A stretch of 64,000 nucleotides of DNA from Mariniphaga anaerophila (GCF_900129025.1 NZ_FQUM01000002.1:62001-126000), one strand, 5' to 3'. Shown: positions 53,030 to 62,500, counted from the first letter of the stretch. The notes: generated by a model not told the origin, from the sequence alone. Translations and numbers: made by a program.

Positions 53030-54300
53030 ATTTTTTTCGAAATTATCAGTGTAAATATACTGCCTCCCTCCGGATTATCATCTACTTTAATTTTCCATTT
53101 GTGGGCTTTCGCAATTTTCCGGACATAGTCGAGCCCCAAACCAAAACCTTTCACGTTGTGTACATTTCCGGTTGGTACTCGGTAAAAACGTGTAAATATT
53201 TTTTTTCGGTATTTTTTTGAAATGCCAATTCCGTTGTCTGTAAAATGAATCAGTAGTTTGTTTTTAAGTTGGTGTGTGTCAACGTGAATGATTGGTTTTT
53301 TTTCGCAATATTTTACGCTGTTTTCGAGAATGTTTAACACCAGGTTGGTAAAATGAAACTTATCGGCAACCAGAAATATTTTTTGATGCGGAAGGTTGAG
53401 CTGTACTGTTGCCTTTTTCCCTGCATTGGTGTGTCTAAAGCTTTTTGTTACTTCTTCAAAAAAATGTTCGAGTTCGATTTTTTCCAGGTTCAGAAATACT
53501 TTGCTTTTTTCCAGAGAAGCCAGGTTCAATACTTTTTCTACATTTTTGGACATGCGGGCGTTCTGATCCTGGATTATCCGGGCGTATTCAAAAAGTCGTT
53601 TTGGGGTTTTCAGAATTTGCTCATCGGAAATTACTTTGGCCGAAAGTGCAATGGAAGAAATTGGCGTTTTGAGCTCGTGTGTTAAATTATTGATGAAATT
53701 TTTTTGAATTTGAGACAGTTGCCGCTGGCGGATAATTACCGAAAGGGTGTACCCGAAAAACAGGATGACAACAACCAGCAATCCTGTAAAAAGGTACCAC
53801 ACCGAAAGCCTGGAATGGAAATACGGAGAACGGTCGGGAAAGTGAACCGCGAAATAGAAAGTGTCCGGGTTTTTTCCTTCCGGAAATGTGTAGTTCGAAG
53901 GTTGTTCTTCCCCCCGCGCGGTAATCAGTGTTTTTTGTTCCAGGTGTCCGGTAACCGGGTTGTTTACGGCAAATTCAAAATCGGTATAAATCTGATGTTT
54001 TTTCAGCTCTTCCATCAGGTGGAATTTGAGCAATTCAAAATCAATCAGCGCATCGGTGGTAACCACATAATAGCTGTTGGTAATCAGCTCTACCGGCGCA
54101 ATACTATCGAAATTAGCCACAGCACCGTTGGCCGCCAGTAGCTGCCAGGCAACCTCTTTCAGGGCAATGGTTGTGCTTTCCCTGAATTGTTTTTCCGAAT
54201 TGTCGTAAGAGTTCCGCAGGAAAAAAAACTGCAGCGCCAGCACCCCTGCCACAGTAATTGTTGCAAGAAGAACAATATATTTTAAGGTTTTTCCTTTCAT
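53026..54300 (-). CDS. Sensor histidine kinase
   Basis: A 424-residue two-helix sensor kinase. First helix at about 8-28, periplasmic sensing part about 30-165, second helix about 168-190 (WYLFTGLLVVVILFFGYTL), then HisKA with phospho-acceptor His in NNLTHELKTPISSIALSAK and an ATPase domain with N-box LVLNILENSVKYCEKKP, DNGIGISKKYRKKIF and GFGLGLDYVRKI. Partner of the regulator encoded downstream. Confidence 0.95.
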   Translation of the reverse strand: MKGKTLKYIVLLATITVAGVLALQFFFLRNSYDNSEKQFRESTTIALKEVAWQLLAANGAVANFDSIAPVELITNSYYVVTTDALIDFELLKFHLMEELKKHQIYTDFEFAVNNPVTGHLEQKTLITARGEEQPSNYTFPEGKNPDTFYFAVHFPDRSPYFHSRLSVWYLFTGLLVVVILFFGYTLSVIIRQRQLSQIQKNFINNLTHELKTPISSIALSAKVISDEQILKTPKRLFEYARIIQDQNARMSKNVEKVLNLASLEKSKVFLNLEKIELEHFFEEVTKSFRHTNAGKKATVQLNLPHQKIFLVADKFHFTNLVLNILENSVKYCEKKPIIHVDTHQLKNKLLIHFTDNGIGISKKYRKKIFTRFYRVPTGNVHNVKGFGLGLDYVRKIAKAHKWKIKVDDNPEGGSIFTLIISKKI

Positions 54301-54414
54301 GGATGCTTCGATTTCCGGTTAGAAATATTGCGGTTACTCAGCTTTTTTGAAGCAATTAACACTTCGTTAACAAAATATTAAGCCTGATTAACACCGCAGC
54401 GGCCAATGCTTGCT

Positions 54415-54422
54415 TACATTTG
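54415..54422 (+). promoter_or_regulatory. -7 box of the DUF1573 gene
   Basis: TACATTTG fits TAnnTTTG; transcription would begin near 54427, about 43 nt before the ATG. No clear -33 element. Confidence 0.45.
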
Positions 54423-54469
54423 CTCAACAAAATAAGCGATTAATTCCATAATATTAAAAATAAACAAAT

Positions 54470-55552
54470 ATGAAACAGATGTTACGCCTGATTTTCGCAT
54501 TTGGTTTCGTTGCTCTGACTTTGTCTGTCATGGCACAAAAACCGCAAATAGTTTTTGAAAATCTGGAGCACGATTTCGGGTCGTTTAAAGAAGCTGATGG
54601 CGTTCAGACCACCACCTTTAAGTTTACAAATAAGGGCGATGTTCCGTTGGTTTTAAGCAATGTAAGGGCTTCGTGCGGATGCACTACTCCGAAATGGACA
54701 CGCGAGCCGGTTGCTCCAAACGGTACCGGACAAATTGATGTCAGCTACAATCCAAAAAACAGGCCCGGTTCATTTAACAAAACAGTAATGGTAAGTTCCA
54801 ATGCCGAAAACGGAACTACTGTTTTGCGTATTACCGGTCGTGTTGAAGAACGCGAAAGAACACTTGCCGAATTGTATCCGCGTGAAGTTGGAAGCCTTCG
54901 GGTAAAAACCAACCACATTTCGTTTGCCCGGATAAAAGAAAATGAAGAAAAAACACAGGATCTGGAGTTGGTGAACGATACCGACAAACCAATAAAGGTT
55001 GGTTTCCGTACCGTGCCACCTCACCTTACCGCTAAAGTTGAGCCCGAAACAATTCCGGCACACAGTAAAGGGAAACTTTTTGTAACATATGATGCAAAAA
55101 AAGCCGGCACCTACGGATTTGCATCACATCGTCTTTACCTGACTTTGGACGGAAGTAACGACTACAGGGCTTCTATTGGTGTTAGTGCAACCATCGAAGA
55201 AGATTTCTCTGCCCTTTCTGCAGACCAGCTTGCAAAAGCGCCGGTGGCAAAATTTTCAGAATCATCACACGATTTTGGAGAAATGAAACAAGGAGATAAA
55301 AAGGATCATACCTTTACTTTAACCAACGACGGTAAAACGGATCTGATTATTCGTAACGTTCGTTCCTCATGCGGTTGTACTGCGGTTGCCCCAAGTAAAA
55401 AAGTTATTGCACCCGGAGAATCTGCTCCAATTAAAGTAACTTTTGACTCACGGGGAAAACGTGGCCGCCAGAGCAAATCGGTTACTGTAATTACAAACGA
55501 CCCAAAAACACCTACCAGTATGTTGCGTATTTCCTGCAATATTACAACCTGA
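54470..55552 (+). CDS. DUF1573 (ASH/HYDIN-like) exported protein with three repeats
   Basis: A 360-residue exported protein (signal peptide LRLIFAFGFVALTLSVMAQ). It has three immunoglobulin-like ASH repeats: about 22-123 (EHDFGSFKE... SNVRASCGCTTPKW), 130-235 (a divergent repeat without cysteines, with LRVKTNHISFARIKENEEKT) and 255-360 (SHDFGEMKQGDKK... RNVRSSCGCTAVAP). The SCGCT pair is the DUF1573 hallmark in repeats one and three. Function unknown; such proteins are abundant and periplasmic in Bacteroidota. Followed by a strong terminator. Confidence 0.9.
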   Translation: MKQMLRLIFAFGFVALTLSVMAQKPQIVFENLEHDFGSFKEADGVQTTTFKFTNKGDVPLVLSNVRASCGCTTPKWTREPVAPNGTGQIDVSYNPKNRPGSFNKTVMVSSNAENGTTVLRITGRVEERERTLAELYPREVGSLRVKTNHISFARIKENEEKTQDLELVNDTDKPIKVGFRTVPPHLTAKVEPETIPAHSKGKLFVTYDAKKAGTYGFASHRLYLTLDGSNDYRASIGVSATIEEDFSALSADQLAKAPVAKFSESSHDFGEMKQGDKKDHTFTLTNDGKTDLIIRNVRSSCGCTAVAPSKKVIAPGESAPIKVTFDSRGKRGRQSKSVTVITNDPKTPTSMLRISCNITT

Positions 55553-55579
55553 TTCGAAAGTTATAAATGTCAATAATAG

Positions 55580-55615
55580 AAAGTGTCGCAGGTTGTACTT
55601 GCGGCACTTTTTTTT
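55580..55615 (+). terminator. Intrinsic terminator of the DUF1573 gene
   Basis: AAAGTGTCGCA (55580-55590) pairs with TGCGGCACTTT (55600-55610) with one G-T pair, followed by a T-run. Confidence 0.8.
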
Positions 55616-55645
55616 GCCCCAAACAGAATAAATATGATACTTTTG
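55613..55645 (+). promoter_or_regulatory. Promoter of meaB
   Basis: TTTG at 55613-55616 (in the terminator T-run), 21 nt, TACTTTTG at 55638-55645; start expected near 55650, about 20 nt before the ATG. Spacing is 2 nt longer than ideal. Confidence 0.5.
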
Positions 55646-55670
55646 TGAGAAATCTCTACAAGCAGAAAAA

Positions 55671-56780
55671 ATGGCAAACCAAGATAAACATATTGAAAAT
55701 AGCCCAGAATTTAAAGGATTGAAGGTAAATGAAGGGATCGCGCATCCCGGAGCATACAGCGACAATTCAGTCCGGCGTTTTTTGCAGAAGAAAAGAAAGC
55801 TTTTATCGGTAGACGAATATGTAGATGGAATCCTTTCTGGTAATATTACCCTGTTAAGTAAAGCCGTTACTTTGGTAGAGAGCGCCAAGCCCGAACACAT
55901 GGAAATTGCCCAGGAAATTATTGTGAGATGTCTTCCTCACAGCGGAAACTCCATCAGAATTGGAATAACCGGTGTTCCAGGAGTTGGAAAAAGTACATTT
56001 ATTGAAGCACTCGGAAGTTATATAACAGGGCGCGGAAATAAGCTCGCCGTGCTGGCAATCGACCCAAGCAGCGAGCGTTCCAAAGGCAGTATTTTAGGCG
56101 ATAAAACCCGCATGGAAGAACTTTCGGGGAATAAGAACGCATACATCAGACCAAGTCCCTCAGCCGGTTCTCTGGGCGGAGTGGCGCGAAAAACCCGCGA
56201 AACCATAATATTGTGCGAAGCCGCCGGGTTCGATCATGTTTTTATTGAAACAGTTGGCGTGGGACAAAGTGAAACCGCAGTTCATTCCATGTCCGATTTT
56301 TTCCTTTTACTCATGCTTGCCGGCGCGGGCGACGAGCTTCAGGGAATTAAACGGGGTATTATGGAAATGGCAGATTTGATTGCCATTAACAAAGCCGACG
56401 GAAGTAATCGCGAAAAAGCACAAATGGCAAGAGTACAGTACCGAAACGCATTGCACCTTTTTCCACAAAAAGATTCAGGCTGGGATCCCGAGGTGCTTAC
56501 CTGTTCTGCAATCAGCAAAACAGGAGTGACAGAAATCTGGGATAAAATTGAAACGTACAGAAACCTGACGGTTGAAAACGGATATTTCGCCAGACGACGG
56601 AGTGCCCAGTCAACATTTTGGATGCACGAAACAATTCAGGAACAACTGAAACAGAAGTTTTATAATCATCCCGAAATGAAGGGACAGATAAAGGATTTTG
56701 AACAACTGGTGCTAAACAATAAGATGAGTTCTTTTGTGGCTGCCGGCAAGTTGCTCGAAAACTATTCGAAATTGAAATAA
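55671..56780 (+). CDS. meaB: Methylmalonyl-CoA mutase-associated GTPase MeaB
   Basis: A 369-residue G3E-type GTPase that loads and protects the B12 cofactor of methylmalonyl-CoA mutase. Walker A GVPGVGKST at residues 101-109, the switch region AVLAIDPSSERSKGSILGDK, RPSPSAGSLGGVARKTRE, the ETVGVGQSE motif and NKADG for guanine recognition are all present. The mutase itself is not in the window; the acyl-CoA carboxylase at 20.6-24.2 kb would work in the same pathway. It has its own promoter. Confidence 0.95.
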   Translation: MANQDKHIENSPEFKGLKVNEGIAHPGAYSDNSVRRFLQKKRKLLSVDEYVDGILSGNITLLSKAVTLVESAKPEHMEIAQEIIVRCLPHSGNSIRIGITGVPGVGKSTFIEALGSYITGRGNKLAVLAIDPSSERSKGSILGDKTRMEELSGNKNAYIRPSPSAGSLGGVARKTRETIILCEAAGFDHVFIETVGVGQSETAVHSMSDFFLLLMLAGAGDELQGIKRGIMEMADLIAINKADGSNREKAQMARVQYRNALHLFPQKDSGWDPEVLTCSAISKTGVTEIWDKIETYRNLTVENGYFARRRSAQSTFWMHETIQEQLKQKFYNHPEMKGQIKDFEQLVLNNKMSSFVAAGKLLENYSKLK

Positions 56781-56872
56781 AAGATTCATTAATTTTGGAA
56801 GATTAATCTTTGAAAACTTTTCAGGCACAGCCCTGTTTAAATTAGATTAAAATCAACATTAAAAATAATAGT

Positions 56873-58264
56873 ATGGATTACGATGTATTAGTTATAGGGA
56901 GTGGTCCGGGAGGATATGTTGCCGCTATCAGAGCATCGCAGCTTGGCTTGAAATCAGCTGTGGTCGAAAAAGAAAACGTTGGCGGAATATGTTTGAACTG
57001 GGGATGTATCCCAACAAAATCACTTTTAAAAAGTGCACAGGCTTACGAATATGCAAAACATGCTGCCGATTACGGTGTGGCCATCAACGGTGAAGTAAAG
57101 GCTGATTATCCGGCCATGGTAAAACGCAGTCGCGACGTGGCAGCCGGAATGAGCAAAGGAGTTCAGTTTCTTTTTAAAAAGAATAAAATCGAAACCATTT
57201 CAGGTTTTGGAAAACTTGCGGGCAAAAACACCGTGGAAGTGACCGACGATGCCGGAAAGAAAACTACATACAAAGCAAAACACATTATTCTGGCAACCGG
57301 GGCTCGGTCGCGCGAGTTGCCTAATTTGAATATCGATGGCAAAAAAGTAATCGGTTACAGAAAAGCAATGACTTTGGACAAGCAGCCCGAAAGTATGGTG
57401 GTTGTGGGTTCGGGTGCTATTGGCAGCGAGTTCGCTTATTTTTATCAATCTATCGGTACAAAAGTTACACTGGTGGAATTTATGCCAACAGTAGTTCCTA
57501 ACGAAGATGTAGAAGTAGCCAAACAACTGGAGCGTTCTTTCAAAAAAATGAAAATGAAAGTAATGACCGGCTCCACTGTAGAAAAAGTGGATACATCTGG
57601 CGAGAAATGTAAAGTGACCATTAAAACCAAGAAAGGCGAAGAAATTGTTGAAGCCGATATTGTTCTTTCTGCCGTGGGAATTGCACCCAACACCGAAAAC
57701 ATCGGGCTGGAAGAAATGGGTATTAAAACCGAAAAAGGCCGTGTAAAAGTTGACGAATTCTACCGTACAAATGTTGAAGGTGTTTATGCCATCGGCGATA
57801 TTCTGGAAGGACCTGCACTGGCACATGTTGCTTCGGCCGAAGGAATTGCCTGTGTCGAAAAAATCGCAGGGAAAAATCCTGATCCGATTGACTACAGTAA
57901 TATCCCCGGATGTACTTACACCAACCCCGAAGTGTCGTCGGTTGGGTTAACAGAGGCCAAAGCAAAAGAAGCCGGCTACGAATTAAAAATTGGTAAATTC
58001 CCGTATTCAGCCAGCGGAAAGGCGAGTGCTTCCGGGCAAAAAGACGGATTTGTGAAGTTGATTTTTGATGCCAAATACGGCGAATTGCTGGGCGCACACA
58101 TGATTGGAGGCAACGTTACCGAAATGATTGCCGAGATGGTAGTTGCAAAAAAACTGGAAATTACCGGACATGAACTGATAAAAACCATTCATCCTCACCC
58201 AACAATGAGCGAGGCTGTTATGGAAGCAGCAGCTGCTGCCTACGACGAGGTAATTCATATTTAG
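56873..58264 (+). CDS. lpdA: Dihydrolipoyl dehydrogenase
   Basis: A 463-residue flavoprotein disulfide reductase, the E3 component of 2-oxoacid dehydrogenase and glycine cleavage complexes. FAD motif VIGSGPGGYVAAIRASQLG near residue 6, redox cysteines in GGICLNWGCIPTKS, NAD motif VVVGSGAIGSEFAYFYQSIG near 179, second FAD motif GVYAIGDILEG, and the His-Glu pair in IHPHPTMSEAVMEAA. Complete. The other subunits are not nearby. Confidence 0.96.
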   Translation: MDYDVLVIGSGPGGYVAAIRASQLGLKSAVVEKENVGGICLNWGCIPTKSLLKSAQAYEYAKHAADYGVAINGEVKADYPAMVKRSRDVAAGMSKGVQFLFKKNKIETISGFGKLAGKNTVEVTDDAGKKTTYKAKHIILATGARSRELPNLNIDGKKVIGYRKAMTLDKQPESMVVVGSGAIGSEFAYFYQSIGTKVTLVEFMPTVVPNEDVEVAKQLERSFKKMKMKVMTGSTVEKVDTSGEKCKVTIKTKKGEEIVEADIVLSAVGIAPNTENIGLEEMGIKTEKGRVKVDEFYRTNVEGVYAIGDILEGPALAHVASAEGIACVEKIAGKNPDPIDYSNIPGCTYTNPEVSSVGLTEAKAKEAGYELKIGKFPYSASGKASASGQKDGFVKLIFDAKYGELLGAHMIGGNVTEMIAEMVVAKKLEITGHELIKTIHPHPTMSEAVMEAAAAAYDEVIHI

Positions 58265-58297
58265 ATTTTCACGATTTATTTGAATAAGACAGGAAAG

Positions 58298-58325
58298 CCC
58301 GGGGGAGAAATCTTCCGGGTTTTTT
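58298..58325 (+). terminator. Intrinsic terminator of lpdA
   Basis: CCCGGGGGA pairs with TCTTCCGGG (two G-T pairs) around GAAA, followed by TTTTTT. Confidence 0.75.
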
Positions 58326-58522
58326 ATGTTGTGTTGAAAATCGAAAAAAACATCTATCTGTTCTAAAATTCTATAAAAGATTGAAAATCAATAAGAATGT
58401 TTTGTTGTAATATTTTTAATTTTAAATTTGCTCCCCGAATTCAGCTACAAAACCGATGATTTTCCTGTTTTGAACAATATATTAGAGAGATACACTAAAA
58501 TCGAATTTCAAATTTTATTTAA

Positions 58523-60166
58523 ATGAAGAAATCAATATTTTTTGCAGCATTCTTTATGCTTGCTCAACTGGCTTTCGCCGGAGGATTGTTAACCAACACA
58601 AACCAAAGTGCACAGTTTGTCCGCATGCTTTCGAGGAATGCCTCAACCGACATAGATGCGGTTTATTTTAACCCGGCCGGATTAATTAAAATGGAAGACG
58701 GGTGGCATTTCGCAGTGTATAGTCAGACCATTTTTCAGACGAAACCGGTAGACAGTGAGTTTCCTTTGCTAAACGACGGCTATTATGAGGGAGCAGTTAA
58801 TGTGCCTGTTTTTCCAACGGCATTTGCAGTGTATAAAATGGATAATTGGGCATTTTCGTTGGGATTAGGTCCGAATGCCGGCGGTGGCTCTGCTACTTTC
58901 GACAGGGGACTTCCTTCGTTCGAAATTCCAATTACAAAAGTAGTCCCTGGCCTGGCCGGTCTGACTCAGATTGATCCGGCATTAAACGTTACCGGCTACA
59001 GTGCCGACCTTTCTTTTGACGGAAGTTCGGTTTTTTGGGGAATACAGTTAGGTGCAACTTATCGTGTAAGCGATATGTTTTCGGTCTACGGAGGAGTGCG
59101 TTATCTCCCTTCCAGAAATTCTTACAATGGAACTATTCAAAATGTACAGTTAAAAGTTAACGATGAATATTATCCCGCTGCTGAGTGGATTACAGGAGCA
59201 GCAGGAACCGTTAGCGGAGTTGCTGCTCAGGCTACTGCTGCTGCTACCACTGCTACCGGGTTGTCTGGTCAGGTTACTGCAGCCATTAATGGGGGTTTGG
59301 TAAACGGAAACGACCCTGTTTCTGACCCTCAGTTGATTGGCGCTTTGCAACAATTCGGGATTGACCCGACTGGATTTACATATTCAGTTGCAGCCGGCGC
59401 TTTTTCGCAAGTGGCAACTACGCTGAATGGTCAGGCTGAAACATTGAACGCGACAGCAGAAACTCTTAATGGTACCGCAGGACAGCTTGGCGATAAAGAG
59501 GTTGACACAGAACAAACCGGTGCAGGTTTCACGCCAATGATTGGAATTAATTTTTCTCCGGTTGAAAACCTGAATATTGCTTTGAAATACGAAATGAAAA
59601 CGATTTTGGAGCTTACAAATAAGACTAAGGTTGATGATATGGGATTATTCCCCGACGGAGCGAAGTCGCGCAGCGACATTCCCGCAATTTTGGGCGTTGG
59701 CGTAGGCTACGAATTCGGAATGGTTGAAGCACAACTTTCCTACAATCACTATTTCAATAAAGGTGTTGCCTGGGGACCAAATATTAGAGATTTGTCCACA
59801 TGGAAATCGGTTGACCCTTCTCAAATTCGTACTCGTGAGATTGATCGCAACGGGATGGAGCTCGGACTTGGCCTGCAGTTCAATGTGCTGGATAATTTCG
59901 GATTCAGCGTAGGCGGATTAGTAGGGCACATGGGTATTGCAGACAGTTACCAGAGCGACTTTAGCTACAGTAACCCGTCGATTACTGCTGGCGCCGGTAT
60001 TGAATGGAAACTAACTGATGCACTGACTCTGGATGCAGGTGTTCTGAATACATTCTACCAGGATCAGAAAGTGAGCTTTACTGACCCGGATATAGGAGCA
60101 TATAACGAAACACTCGGGAAAACAACCTTGAATTTTGCTGTTGGAATTTCTTACAGCATTTTCTAA
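58523..60166 (+). CDS. FadL/OmpP1 family outer-membrane transporter with Ala/Thr-rich insertion
   Basis: A 547-residue beta-barrel of the FadL/TodX family that takes up fatty acids or other hydrophobic compounds. The signal peptide (MKKSIFFAAFFMLAQLAFAG) is followed by the family motif in STDIDAVYFNPAGLIKMEDG, where FadL has its N-terminal plug NPAG. Barrel strands run to the end (LNFAVGISYSIF). Between about residues 213 and 333 there is an insertion rich in Ala, Thr and Gly (GVAAQATAAATTATGLSGQ, AETLNATAETLNGTAGQL) that is longer than in E. coli FadL. Monocistronic with its own terminator. Confidence 0.88.
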   Translation: MKKSIFFAAFFMLAQLAFAGGLLTNTNQSAQFVRMLSRNASTDIDAVYFNPAGLIKMEDGWHFAVYSQTIFQTKPVDSEFPLLNDGYYEGAVNVPVFPTAFAVYKMDNWAFSLGLGPNAGGGSATFDRGLPSFEIPITKVVPGLAGLTQIDPALNVTGYSADLSFDGSSVFWGIQLGATYRVSDMFSVYGGVRYLPSRNSYNGTIQNVQLKVNDEYYPAAEWITGAAGTVSGVAAQATAAATTATGLSGQVTAAINGGLVNGNDPVSDPQLIGALQQFGIDPTGFTYSVAAGAFSQVATTLNGQAETLNATAETLNGTAGQLGDKEVDTEQTGAGFTPMIGINFSPVENLNIALKYEMKTILELTNKTKVDDMGLFPDGAKSRSDIPAILGVGVGYEFGMVEAQLSYNHYFNKGVAWGPNIRDLSTWKSVDPSQIRTREIDRNGMELGLGLQFNVLDNFGFSVGGLVGHMGIADSYQSDFSYSNPSITAGAGIEWKLTDALTLDAGVLNTFYQDQKVSFTDPDIGAYNETLGKTTLNFAVGISYSIF

Positions 60167-60187
60167 CGATATAAAGAAATAATTTAG

Positions 60188-60220
60188 AAAGCTGTCCTTT
60201 TCTCAGGGCAGCTTTTTTTT
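60188..60220 (+). terminator. Intrinsic terminator behind the FadL gene
   Basis: AAAGCTGTCCT pairs with AGGGCAGCTTT, followed by a T-run; it may also stop the convergent hydrolase transcript, whose stop codon overlaps its end. Confidence 0.75.
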
Positions 60221-61376
60221 ATTTCAGTGCAAAAGCAAGTTGAGAGAATATTCTATTGAAATTCTGGTCGACCAGTTTCGATTCGCCGTTTTTCAGAATC
60301 GGAAACGGATTTTCGTGGGAATAAGTATAGGGAAAATCTTCCACACGGAGTGCCAGCTTTAGTTTCCCTTTTTGGTCAGCCAATGTTTCGGCAATACTTT
60401 TGGCTGGCATCACCTGGTCTTTTAAAAGCCCGATGGTGGTTACTTTTCCAGCAAGCTTTGAAAGTGCACGTTCTTTCAGTTTTCTGAAATCGGGTAGCGG
60501 AATCATCGCTTTAAACGACTGGATAACTTTGTGTAGCGGCGTTTTGCTCAGGTTTTCGTATCCGGGTATTTCAGTGTCTCCGAAATGCTGTAAGTAATAT
60601 TCATTTAAATTTTTGTATGCCAGGTTGTCCATAATCAGCCGAGATGTTCCGAGCATGTGATTAAAAGTGGTTCCGCCACAGAAAAGCGCTGCTTTGGAGT
60701 TTTGTACTAAGTCACGCGGGTTGGCCATAAAGAAAATCTGTGTCAGAAATGCGCCAATGGAGTACCCCATAAAATTGACCTGGGCGTTTTTTGCAAGAAG
60801 CGGGTAGTCCCCACTTTTTATTTGTTCCAGTAAGCGAACCAAATCGTGAGAACATTGCAGCCCTGCACGGAAAAAGCGGTTTGGATCTTCGGTTAAACGG
60901 CTACTGAGTGCTGCGTTGGCAAATGTTAATTGAACAACATCGTTGTAATTGTCCTTTCTTTTATGAACAAGTTGGGTCATAGACCGTGGATTGCTCCAGT
61001 CTTTTTTCCCCCTGTTCATATGAAAAGCCAGAGGAAAAAGGATGACTGTCCGACGTGTTGTTTCCGCAAGGTAGTAGGCCCAGGTTAAATATTTCGACCA
61101 GTTTCGTTCGTTAAGCCCGTGTAATAACACAATAGCCTTGTCGTTTTTTTCTTTTCCGTATGCAAAAACGGGATAAGTAAAATTCCAGTTTTCCTGAATC
61201 CCCGCGTCTTCCTGCCTAAAATTAACATCAGCATTGCCGGTTATTGAATACTGCTGATAAAATATCGAATTAAATTCCAGATTGTGAATGGTTATTTGTG
61301 AGTCCGGAATAATACAAGCCTCTTCGTTTTTTGAGAAGAGTTCGTTAAGTAATTGGTATTGATACGAGTAATTCAT
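60219..61376 (-). CDS. Alpha/beta hydrolase fold protein (DUF6051-like)
   Basis: A 385-residue protein started at the ATG at 61376 (MNYSYQYQLLNELFSKNEEA); the frame is open to 61457 but that prefix looks non-coding. It has an alpha/beta-hydrolase core: KAIVLLHGLNERNWSKYLTW (oxyanion strand), the nucleophile elbow NFMGYSIGAFLTQ with Ser, an acid candidate in LLKDQVMPAKS and a late His in YSHENPFPI. No signal peptide, so cytoplasmic. The family name DUF6051 is from memory; substrate unknown. Divergent from the LytTR gene. Confidence 0.72.
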   Translation of the reverse strand: MNYSYQYQLLNELFSKNEEACIIPDSQITIHNLEFNSIFYQQYSITGNADVNFRQEDAGIQENWNFTYPVFAYGKEKNDKAIVLLHGLNERNWSKYLTWAYYLAETTRRTVILFPLAFHMNRGKKDWSNPRSMTQLVHKRKDNYNDVVQLTFANAALSSRLTEDPNRFFRAGLQCSHDLVRLLEQIKSGDYPLLAKNAQVNFMGYSIGAFLTQIFFMANPRDLVQNSKAALFCGGTTFNHMLGTSRLIMDNLAYKNLNEYYLQHFGDTEIPGYENLSKTPLHKVIQSFKAMIPLPDFRKLKERALSKLAGKVTTIGLLKDQVMPAKSIAETLADQKGKLKLALRVEDFPYTYSHENPFPILKNGESKLVDQNFNRIFSQLAFALK

Positions 61377-61499
61377 CTGCGATATTTTTTTCACGAAAAT
61401 AAGAGGCCGAAAAAACATCTGCAAAATATTGGTGTTACAGCCAAAAAACTGGGACAAGACTTTCTTTTGTGGGGGGATTTTCGCTATTTAGGGGTGAAA

Positions 61500-61545
61500 T
61501 TTTACGGTCAGTTTTACGAATAAGGTTGTATTGTTTAACGTAAAA
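61500..61545. repeat. Three TTTTACG repeats upstream of the LytTR gene
   Basis: TTTTACG occurs at 61500-61506 and 61512-61518 as a direct repeat with a 12-bp pitch, and inverted (CGTAAAA) at 61539-61545, flanking and entering the promoter at 61526-61555. They may be an operator of the regulator or of the divergent hydrolase gene. Confidence 0.4.
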
Positions 61546-61555
61546 CGTACTTTTG
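61526..61555 (+). promoter_or_regulatory. Promoter of the LytTR regulator gene
   Basis: TTG (61526-61528), 19 nt, TACTTTTG (61548-61555). Start expected near 61560, about 11 nt before the ATG at 61571. Confidence 0.65.
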
Positions 61556-61570
61556 CACAAATTCTCTTTT

Positions 61571-62422
61571 ATGCTGATTTGGGAAAAAAAGATACCTGAG
61601 TTTTTACTTTTCCGGAAGAACATTGTCAACCGGATTCTTTTTACCGCTGCATTTGCTTTGGTGTTTATTAATATTTATGCTCCGTTTGGAGTGAACACCT
61701 GGTTTAATGTAACTAAACTCGAGTTGTTCCTGTATTCCAGCGGACTTATTTTAACCGGTATTTTGGTAATGGTCATTAGCCGGATAATCATGTTCCAAAT
61801 TAGCCGGAAAATGCGTTTGAATTATTTACAGTATGGTGTTTGGGAAATTGCCGAAATATCCATTATGGCATTGGTTTACACTTCGCTGAAAATATTTTTT
61901 CTGCACGAAAAAAATGATTTGGTTGATGACTTTGTCAACTCCCTTCAGATTACTGCTCTGGTTGTAATAATTCCTTATATTATTGCTGCGCTGTATTTCT
62001 CGTGGCAGGATAAAACCCGGAAACTGGAAAGCCTGGAACAACAAAAGGATGAAAATCCGGCAAAGGCTACTAAATTATTGCCATTTTTTGATGAAAAAGG
62101 GGTGATGCGTTTTTCGATGTTTCCCAGCGACATCTTTTATCTCGAAGCAGCCGATAACTATGTTACCATCTATTTCCTGAACAAACAAAAAGTTTCGCAC
62201 TATTTAATTCGAAATAGTCTGAAAAATCTGGAAGAATACCTTTCTGAATATTCGTTTATTCGTTGTCATCGCTCATTTATTGTCAATTTTGAAAAAGTAA
62301 AACTCATTCGCAAAGAAAAGGACGGGTTAAAACTGGAAATTGATGCGCCCACCGAGATGATAATTCCGGTATCAAAAACATATTCGCAGGGTGTTTTGGA
62401 TGAATTCGTAAAAAACGGCTGA
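61571..62422 (+). CDS. Membrane-bound LytTR transcription regulator
   Basis: A 283-residue regulator started at the ATG at 61571 (MLIWEKKIPEFLLFRKN); an in-frame TTG at 61553 falls in the promoter and is rejected. Four transmembrane helices span about residues 22-150 (ILFTAAFALVFINIYAPFGV, SSGLILTGILVMVISRIIMF, ALVYTSLKIFF and LVVIIPYIIAALYFSW). The cytosolic LytTR DNA-binding domain (about 185-280) has DIFYLEAADNYVTIYFLN, SFIRCHRSFIVNFEKV and a final SKTYSQGVLDEF. No receiver domain, so it probably senses through the membrane part. Its own promoter region has repeats that may be its target. Confidence 0.88.
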   Translation: MLIWEKKIPEFLLFRKNIVNRILFTAAFALVFINIYAPFGVNTWFNVTKLELFLYSSGLILTGILVMVISRIIMFQISRKMRLNYLQYGVWEIAEISIMALVYTSLKIFFLHEKNDLVDDFVNSLQITALVVIIPYIIAALYFSWQDKTRKLESLEQQKDENPAKATKLLPFFDEKGVMRFSMFPSDIFYLEAADNYVTIYFLNKQKVSHYLIRNSLKNLEEYLSEYSFIRCHRSFIVNFEKVKLIRKEKDGLKLEIDAPTEMIIPVSKTYSQGVLDEFVKNG

Positions 62423-62500
62423 TGCCGTTGAATTTCAGACCACAAAACAGATATTTTAATTTTAAGGGCTGAAGCGTTTTAATGCCACTGCTTTGCATTA

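Noticed and set aside
61553-61570. TTG at 61553 as start of the LytTR gene
   Set aside because: It lies in the -7 box TACTTTTG; the ATG at 61571 follows the expected transcription start.
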